Assembly: GCA_030589225.1 (NCBI GenBank) | Contig: JAUUWD010000072.1 | Span: 1 to 7,356 of the forward strand | DNA from: Desulfobacteraceae bacterium | GTDB lineage: Bacteria; Desulfobacterota; DSM-4660; Desulfatiglandales; Desulfatiglandaceae | Length of the DNA stretch: 7,356 nt | Direction of reading: 5' to 3' | Shown: positions 1 to 4,420 of the stretch, piece by piece | Numbering within the stretch: the first letter of the stretch is position 1 | Layout: each line of letters opens with the position of its first letter | Program-made: the position numbers and the translations under genes | The notes under the pieces: generated by a model | The model's database searches: none | What the model was told of the DNA's origin: nothing | What the model saw: only the letters and a program-made list of their open reading frames with translations

Positions 1-1
1 G

Positions 2-703
2 ATATTGAAGCTTGTTAACTCAGCATTTTTCGCCTTTCAATCAAAGATAAGCGATATTCCGCGTGCTGTCGTTATATTGGGTTTTAACACTGTGCGAAAC
101 GTCGTCATTTCAGTTTCTATTATCGATGCCTTTTCGGGAAAAGAGGTTTTCGACGGTTTTGACATCAAAGATTTCTGGACCCATTCAGTGGCAGTGGCTA
201 TAACCAGCGGGTATCTTGCCGGAACAACCCGCCTTCACGCTCCCGAGGAGGCTTTTACAGGAGGACTCCTGCATGATGTTGGAAAAATTGTTCTTTCTCA
301 ACATCTCCAGGACCTTTTCAAGAAAGTGTGGACATCGGCCAGGGAGAATAACCTGTCTTTTTATGAAGCTGAAAATAAAGAAATTCCAATCAATCATGCC
401 CAGATCGGGTGGTATCTGGCCAAGAAATGGAAGCTCCCCCAGGGTCTGACTGACACCATCCGATACCATCATGTAGTGAGCAAAAGTGCGAATGACCTTA
501 ATATGCTGATGATAGTCCACGCGTCAGATATTATTGTGAATAGCATGTTGAGTGACGTGGAAAAGGAGCTTGATCTTTCAACAATTAACCCTGAGGCAGT
601 CGAGGCCATGAAGCCCCAATTGGAGACTGTATCAGAGTGGTTTCCTGAGGTATCTGAGGAGATCAGAGAGGCATGTAGGTTTTTTCTTGAGGAAGCTGTG
701 TAG
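2..703 (+). CDS. HDOD-domain signalling protein, 5' end outside window
   Basis: This is the C-terminal part of an HDOD protein, a family of HD-related domains found in bacterial signalling proteins, often with receiver or GGDEF partners. The frame is already open at base 2. The TTG at base 5 lies inside the conserved stretch LVNSAFFAF, so it is not the real start. Counting from that TTG, the conserved helices include SKISDIPRAVVILG (13-26). Candidate metal ligands are H60, H90-D91 in GLLHDVGK, H131 in NHAQIGWYLA, H155-H156 and H172/D175 in VHASD. Many HDOD domains have lost their HD residues, so the intact set here is notable, but no activity can be claimed. The protein ends with a short helical tail. 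A 5' partner domain may lie upstream. The next gene is 132 bases away across a repeat, so co-transcription is uncertain. Family assignment is firm; target and function are unknown. Confidence 0.88.
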   Translation: MLKLVNSAFFAFQSKISDIPRAVVILGFNTVRNVVISVSIIDAFSGKEVFDGFDIKDFWTHSVAVAITSGYLAGTTRLHAPEEAFTGGLLHDVGKIVLSQHLQDLFKKVWTSARENNLSFYEAENKEIPINHAQIGWYLAKKWKLPQGLTDTIRYHHVVSKSANDLNMLMIVHASDIIVNSMLSDVEKELDLSTINPEAVEAMKPQLETVSEWFPEVSEEIREACRFFLEEAV

Positions 704-708
704 CCATT

Positions 709-730
709 GGTCATTAGTCATTAGTCATTT
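709..730. repeat. Heptamer tandem array, GTCATTA units
   Basis: Three back-to-back 7-base units lie at 710-716, 717-723 (both GTCATTA) and 724-730 (GTCATTT), with a degenerate partial unit before them. A single further GTCATTA lies at 809-815, close to the next gene. The units are the reverse complement of the array at 1202-1250: bases 709-728 match the complement of 1224-1243 at 18 of 20 positions. The array starts six bases after the HDOD stop codon. No uridine-tailed hairpin terminator was seen in this gap. Confidence 0.8.
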
Positions 731-824
731 GTGGGTTGTGGGGGAAAAATATAGTTTTGGTGATGAAACATAGAATTTGATTGGTGTATTGGCGTTAAGA
801 AAGTTTTTGTCATTAGGAATTTGT

Positions 825-829
825 GAGGG
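825..829 (+). promoter_or_regulatory. Ribosome binding site deciding the four-helix-bundle start
   Basis: GAGGG lies six bases before the ATG at 836. An in-frame TTG at 830 directly abuts this site and would leave no spacing, so ATG 836 is preferred as the start. Confidence 0.6.
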
Positions 830-835
830 TTGATC

Positions 836-1213
836 ATGAAAAAGAGGATTGAGTCATTCGAGGATCTACATGTGTATAAATTGGCGGAAGATCTTGGTGA
901 TCGCATTTGGGACATTGTTTCAGGTTGGTCAAGTTTTCCCAAAAATACCATAGGATATCAGTTAGTTAAATCCGCCGACAGTATCGGCGCCAACATTGCA
1001 GAGGGTTTTGGAAGATTCCACTTTGCCGAGAATCGGCAGTTTACAAGGATTTCGAGAGGCTCGCTATATGAAACCCGTCACTGGCTTCGCAGAGCCTATA
1101 AGCGAGCTTTGCTAAAACAAGAGGAAGTTAAAGAGCTGCGCGATTTGATGGATGAATTAGCTCCACGCTTAAATGCATACATAAAATCCATAGGCAAAAC
1201 AAATGACCAGTGA
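836..1213 (+). CDS. Four-helix-bundle protein (TIGR02436 / S23-like)
   Basis: A 125-residue protein beginning MKKRIESFEDLHVYKLAEDL. It carries the family hallmarks: the early aromatic motif (FEDLHVYKLA), SADSIGANIAEGFGR near residues 46-60 and RGSLYETRHWL near 73-83. The whole chain is predicted helical. The family was first noticed as proteins encoded in intervening sequences of 23S rRNA genes and is related to the Avd accessory protein of diversity-generating retroelements. Most members, like this one, stand alone and have no known function. There is no rRNA, reverse transcriptase or template/variable repeat here. Start ATG 836 was chosen from the ribosome binding site at 825-829. The last codons and the stop lie inside the heptamer array, so the tail KTNDQ is partly repeat-encoded. 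Inverted heptamer arrays on both sides, and its position between unrelated signalling genes, suggest a later insertion. Confidence 0.85.
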   Translation: MKKRIESFEDLHVYKLAEDLGDRIWDIVSGWSSFPKNTIGYQLVKSADSIGANIAEGFGRFHFAENRQFTRISRGSLYETRHWLRRAYKRALLKQEEVKELRDLMDELAPRLNAYIKSIGKTNDQ

Positions 1214-1257
1214 CAATTGACAGATGACCAATGACTAATGACAATTGACCACTCGAC
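1202..1257. repeat. Heptamer tandem array, AATGACN units
   Basis: Seven contiguous 7-base units run from 1202 to 1250: aatgacc, agtgaca, attgaca, gatgacc, aatgact, aatgaca, attgacc. All fit the pattern RNTGACN. An eighth, degenerate unit (actcgac) ends at 1257. The array overlaps the last codons and stop of the four-helix-bundle gene and ends three bases before the GGAGGG ribosome binding site of the next gene (1260-1265). It is inverted relative to the array at 709-730. The edge at 1249-1258 (CCACTCGACT) is the exact complement of 4254-4263 in the octamer array, a further link between repeat regions. Confidence 0.85.
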
Positions 1258-1271
1258 TTGGAGGGTAGAAA

Positions 1272-2117
1272 ATGAACGAACATCAGCATACAGTTCTTTG
1301 CGTGGATGACGAGGAAAATATTTTACATTCTCTAAAACGCTTGCTTCGAAAGGAAGACCACAGGTTCTTGACCGCATCAAGCGGAGAAGAGGGCCTGAAG
1401 CTCCTTAAAGAAAATGATGTCCATCTGGTCATTACCGACCAGAGGATGCCTGAGATGAGCGGCACTGAATTCTTAGCAAAGGTGAAAGATGAACACCCCG
1501 ATGTGTTAAGGGTCGTCCTTACAGGGTATACAGATGTGGACTCCATCACAGAATCTATTAACACGGGGCATATCTTCAAGTTTTTCCTGAAGCCATGGAA
1601 TGATCAAAACCTGAAGCTGGAAATCAAGCAGGCCCTGGAGCAATACGACCTCATTCAGGCCAACAAAGGACTTAACGCAAAGGTCGTGGAACAAAATGAA
1701 GAGCTAAAAAAAATAAATGAGAATTTGGAGAGATTGGTTCAAGAGAGAACAAAGGACCTTGAAATCCAGAATCAGGCCCTTGAACTTTCACATGCGATCC
1801 TGGAAGACATGCCCTTGCCGATCATTGGTGTTAGTGCCGAACAGATGATTGTGATGATTAACCGGGAGGTGCAATCATTATTAAATGGAAAAGAGGGTAT
1901 TGAGATAGGGAAGATGCTTTCGGATTATTTTTCAAGCGATGTTGAAGAAAAGATGAATGAAGCACTGACATCCAACTCTTGCCAGGCTTTAAAGGGATAC
2001 CAGTTATCAGAGAGGATCTATGATATCGACTTAGTGCCCCTTTCCGGAAGGTTTCGGGGTAAGGGTGTTATTCTTGCGTTAAGAGCAGTGGCAACTCAAC
2101 GCCCTGTAACCAATTAA
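1272..2117 (+). CDS. Response regulator: receiver, coiled coil, PAS-like domain
   Basis: A 281-residue cytoplasmic protein. Residues about 6-120 are a receiver domain with acidic pocket D12/D13, phosphoacceptor D56 (in TDQRMP), T84 (LTGYTD) and K107 (LKPWND). This flavour resembles receiver domains of HupR/RpfG-type regulators. Residues about 121-175 are charged and heptad-rich, a likely signalling coiled coil. Residues about 175-275 (from LEDMPLPIIGVSAEQMIVMI) look like a divergent PAS domain. There is no DNA-binding, HD-GYP, GGDEF or kinase domain, so output is probably by protein contact. ATG 1272 has a strong ribosome binding site, GGAGGG at 1260-1265, six bases upstream. The next gene follows after 38 bases, suggesting one operon with the GTPase and kinase. 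Its receiver is very similar to that of the ATPase fusion at 4421, including the segment ALEQYDLIQ. The receiver call is firm, the PAS call moderate, the partner unknown. Confidence 0.88.
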   Translation: MNEHQHTVLCVDDEENILHSLKRLLRKEDHRFLTASSGEEGLKLLKENDVHLVITDQRMPEMSGTEFLAKVKDEHPDVLRVVLTGYTDVDSITESINTGHIFKFFLKPWNDQNLKLEIKQALEQYDLIQANKGLNAKVVEQNEELKKINENLERLVQERTKDLEIQNQALELSHAILEDMPLPIIGVSAEQMIVMINREVQSLLNGKEGIEIGKMLSDYFSSDVEEKMNEALTSNSCQALKGYQLSERIYDIDLVPLSGRFRGKGVILALRAVATQRPVTN

Positions 2118-2155
2118 GAATGACGAAGCGAACAGGACAAACGGAGTAAGCCAAT

Positions 2156-2800
2156 ATGGCTGAGCTTAATGAAAAAGAAAAGAGAATGGTGGTCAAGATT
2201 GTCTACTACGGTCCTGCATTGAGCGGGAAGACGACAAATCTAATGCAGCTTCATGATATCTTGAATCCGGCCAAGTGCGGTGAATTGATGAGTTTTGAAA
2301 CTAAGGGAGACAGGACGCTTTTTTTTGATCTTCTTCCTATGATGGTGAAATCAGAAAGCGGTTTCATGGTCAAAATAAAACTTTTCACGGTTCCAGGCCA
2401 GGTGGCTCACGATGCCACGCGCAAGGCGGTTTTGTCCCGAGCTGATGGCGTGATTTTTGTTGCTGATTCTCAGAAAAGCCAGTCAGTGAGCAATTTTGAG
2501 AGTTTTGATAACCTGGAGAAGAACGCCGGTCGTGTGGGGCTTGATTTTGACAACCTCCCCTTGGTAGTCCAGTTTAACAAGCGCGATTTGAAGAATATCA
2601 TTTGCGAAGAAGAAGTATTAAACCGTTGGCGCCCTACTGGGCTCTCCATTACTTTCAGTTCGGCTCTTTATGGTAAGGGAGTTAAGGAGACATTTGAGAT
2701 AGCACTGGAGCAAACCTATCTAAGATTGAATAGCATGTATCGATTAAAGGAAAAACATTCTGTGACAGTTAAGGATTTTCTGGAGGTGATTCCTGGATAA
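2156..2800 (+). CDS. MglA-like small Ras-family GTPase
   Basis: A 214-residue small GTPase of the MglA/gliding-motility family. Visible motifs: P-loop G19-PALSGK-T26; R53 and D58 in the GDRTLFFDLLP segment; TVPGQ at 78-82, where Thr replaces the Asp of the usual DxxG and Q82 is the family's catalytic Gln; VFVADSQ-type strand at 100-106; NKRD at 141-144; and SSA at 168-170. These line up with the numbering known for characterised MglA proteins. MglA marks the leading pole and directs type IV pili and gliding machinery in Myxococcus; its activator MglB is a Roadblock protein, and none is encoded here. P-loop position 21, equivalent to Ras G12, is Ala. A GGAG at 2143-2146 lies nine bases before ATG 2156. 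The stop overlaps the kinase start by one base, so the two are probably translationally coupled. The call is firm; the motility role is inferred. Confidence 0.92.
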   Translation: MAELNEKEKRMVVKIVYYGPALSGKTTNLMQLHDILNPAKCGELMSFETKGDRTLFFDLLPMMVKSESGFMVKIKLFTVPGQVAHDATRKAVLSRADGVIFVADSQKSQSVSNFESFDNLEKNAGRVGLDFDNLPLVVQFNKRDLKNIICEEEVLNRWRPTGLSITFSSALYGKGVKETFEIALEQTYLRLNSMYRLKEKHSVTVKDFLEVIPG

Positions 2801-4197
2801 TGACGAGTGACAGAGAAAAAGCAGAACATATGGATTTTGATCAAGAATATGGCCTGGCTCAACTTCTTCCGCTCTCCGTTTTGGAAGACTTGTTCTCTGA
2901 ATTACAAAAAGCTGCACCTATTCTTGCGGTGGTGTTTCCGGATGGAACCCCATACTGGACTCGAGAATCACTATCTCAGGATGATGCAGCCACTATCAAC
3001 AGGTTTCTGAACCGGGAAGGTACTGATTCGGTTAAGACATTTAAATCGGAACGGGGCAGGATGACCATCTTCCCAATTACCCATGAGCTTGAAAACATAG
3101 GCTACCTGGTCTTAGGATGTGAGAAAGAGGGAGACCGGTCGCTATGTCCAGTCATGCCGTTAGGGGCTTTCGTCCTGAAGGCTTTGAACCAGCTTATAGT
3201 TCATAACTATAAGAACCTATTGACCAGCAGGCTTCATGGACAGGCAGTAGAGGAATCGTTTGCACAGCTCAAGGAAAAGGCCGCTCTCCTGGAAAAATCG
3301 GAGCAGAAGTACCGGCTCCTGGCCGAAAGCCTTGAAATAGAGGTGGAAAAAAAGGCCAAAAAGATAAAAGAAACACAGGCCCAGTTAATGCAGCAAGAGA
3401 AGATGGCATCTATTGGACAACTCGCAGCAGGTGTGGCCCATGAGATCAATAATCCCATGGGGTTTATTAGCAGCAACCTGAATACCATCGAGGACTATGA
3501 AAAGGATCGCAAACTACTAATTGAGCAATACAGGGCCCTGGTTTCAGGTTTAAAGGGAGAGACCATGGCTACGGAAAAAGGTCGAGCTGCTATTTTAGAA
3601 AGATTGGGGCGTATCGCTTCACTTGAAAAGGAAACGGATATTGATTTTATTTTGGAGGATATCCCTAATCTGATCAGAGAGTCCAAAGAAGGGGCTGAAC
3701 GTATCAAAAAGATTGTCCGTGACCTGAAAGACTTTGTTCATCCTGGCGAGGACGAGTTGCAGTTTGCAGATGTAAACAGAAACCTTGATTCAACTTTGAA
3801 CATCGTCTGGAATGAACTCAAATACAAGGCAACAGTCAGAAAGGAATATGGGAAATTACCTCAGGTGCGATGCTACGTGCAGCAACTCAACCAGATCATT
3901 ATGAATCTTCTTGTCAATGCTGCGCAGGCCATAGAAAAGCAAGGGGAAATCTGCATTTCAACCAGAGCCGATAATGGCCATGTGGAGATAAAGATAAGCG
4001 ATACCGGCACCGGAATTTCCAAAGAAAACCTCTCAAAGATATTTGACCCATTCTTCACAACCAAGGAAGTGGGAAAAGGAACAGGCCTTGGGCTAAATGT
4101 GGCATACAACATAATTAAGAAGCACAAGGGAACCATTAATGTGGAAAGTGAAGCTGGTGAAGGGACTACTTTTACGCTCCGGATACCTGTTCAATAA
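2800..4197 (+). CDS. Soluble sensor histidine kinase, HPK4-like
   Basis: A 465-residue kinase with no membrane segment or signal peptide. Residues about 20-140 are an unassigned sensory region (PILAVVFPDGTPYW, then MTIFPITHELENIGYLVLG), perhaps a divergent GAF- or PocR-like fold. A coiled coil follows at about 150-205. The H-box is ASIGQLAAGVAHEINNPMGF with phosphorylated H214. The ATP-binding domain shows N373 (NLLVNAAQAI), D401-TGTG, FDPFFTTK at 415-422 and GKGTGLGL at 425-432, so it looks catalytically complete. The start ATG 2800 overlaps the GTPase stop (TAATG). A GGAGG at 2782-2786 is 13 bases away, which is long, so translational coupling probably helps; an alternative ATG lies at 2830. 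Likely targets are the receiver proteins encoded on both sides. An N-terminal domain coupled to an MglA-like GTPase could also read its nucleotide state, but that is speculation. Confidence 0.9.
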   Translation: MTSDREKAEHMDFDQEYGLAQLLPLSVLEDLFSELQKAAPILAVVFPDGTPYWTRESLSQDDAATINRFLNREGTDSVKTFKSERGRMTIFPITHELENIGYLVLGCEKEGDRSLCPVMPLGAFVLKALNQLIVHNYKNLLTSRLHGQAVEESFAQLKEKAALLEKSEQKYRLLAESLEIEVEKKAKKIKETQAQLMQQEKMASIGQLAAGVAHEINNPMGFISSNLNTIEDYEKDRKLLIEQYRALVSGLKGETMATEKGRAAILERLGRIASLEKETDIDFILEDIPNLIRESKEGAERIKKIVRDLKDFVHPGEDELQFADVNRNLDSTLNIVWNELKYKATVRKEYGKLPQVRCYVQQLNQIIMNLLVNAAQAIEKQGEICISTRADNGHVEIKISDTGTGISKENLSKIFDPFFTTKEVGKGTGLGLNVAYNIIKKHKGTINVESEAGEGTTFTLRIPVQ

Positions 4198-4231
4198 AGT
4201 ACCTAAAGTGCGCTAAAGTGCCTAAAGTTGG
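4195..4231. repeat. TAAAGTGCC tandem array, left arm
   Basis: Four units of 9-10 bases: taaagtacc (4195-4203), taaagtgcgc (4204-4213), taaagtgcc (4214-4222), taaagttgg (4223-4231). The first unit begins with the kinase stop codon. The units occur again in inverted orientation at 4346-4387, so the two arms could pair imperfectly. Confidence 0.75.
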
Positions 4232-4245
4232 TGAAACAGGGGATT

Positions 4246-4285
4246 GGTTGAGTAGTCGAGTGGTTAAGTAGTTGAGTAGTGCGGG
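4246..4285. repeat. Octamer tandem array, RGTYGAGT units
   Basis: Units of eight bases follow each other: ggttgagt (4246), agtcgagt (4254), ggttaagt (4262), agttgagt (4270), and a decayed fifth unit agtgcggg (4278). Read as 16-mers, 4246-4261 and 4262-4277 agree at 14 of 16 positions. The array lies between the two inverted TAAAGTG arrays. Bases 4254-4263 are the exact complement of 1249-1258. Confidence 0.7.
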
Positions 4286-4340
4286 GTTGGTATGGCATCA
4301 GAGGTAATAGCAAATTCCGAGTACTAACTTTCAAAATAGT

Positions 4341-4346
4341 TATAAT
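4341..4346 (+). promoter_or_regulatory. Possible -10 element (TATAAT)
   Basis: A perfect TATAAT lies in an AT-rich stretch 74 bases before the ATG at 4421. No convincing -35 hexamer sits 16-18 bases upstream (the bases there read CGAGTA). A TTGACA at 4391-4396 is part of a repeat and has no -10 at proper spacing. Weak evidence for a promoter of the ATPase fusion gene. Confidence 0.22.
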
Positions 4347-4387
4347 TTTAGGCACGTTAGGCATTTTAGATCACTTTAGATCACTTA
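4346..4387. repeat. TAAAGTGNNC tandem array, right arm, inverted
   Basis: Read on the - strand this holds units taagtgatc, taaagtgatc, taaaatgcc, taacgtgcc and a partial taaaa, the same family as the array at 4195-4231 but inverted. Together the arms bracket about 115 bases that contain the octamer array. The pairing would be imperfect, and no run of T follows, so it is not a standard terminator. Confidence 0.7.
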
Positions 4388-4389
4388 TT

Positions 4390-4403
4390 ATTGACAAATG
4401 ACT
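4390..4403. repeat. Two heptamer units (attgaca, aatgact)
   Basis: Two exact units of the 7-base family seen at 1202-1250, in the same orientation, end seven bases before the AAGGAG ribosome binding site (4411-4416) of the next gene. The placement mirrors that of the large array before the response regulator at 1272. Confidence 0.6.
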
Positions 4404-4420
4404 AACGAAAAAGGAGTATC

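Noticed and set aside
5..703. TTG at base 5 as the true start of the HDOD gene
   Set aside because: It falls inside a conserved HDOD helix and the frame is open upstream to base 2, so the gene is cut by the window edge.
836..1213. Avd component of a diversity-generating retroelement, or a 23S rRNA intervening sequence
   Set aside because: No reverse transcriptase, template/variable repeat pair or rRNA sequence is present in the window. Only the protein family is shared.
1202..1257. CRISPR array
   Set aside because: The units are 7 bases, contiguous and without spacers, and no cas gene is present.
704..1257. Classic insertion sequence
   Set aside because: There is no transposase and no convincing target duplication. 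The inverted arrays are short tandem units, not single terminal repeats.
4195..4387. Rho-independent terminator after the kinase gene
   Set aside because: The inverted arms are long, imperfect and about 115 bases apart, are not GC-rich, and have no T run after them.
4391..4396. TTGACA as a -35 promoter box
   Set aside because: It is part of the heptamer repeat, and the only -10-like sequence downstream (TATCAT at 4417) is 20 bases away and covers the start codon.
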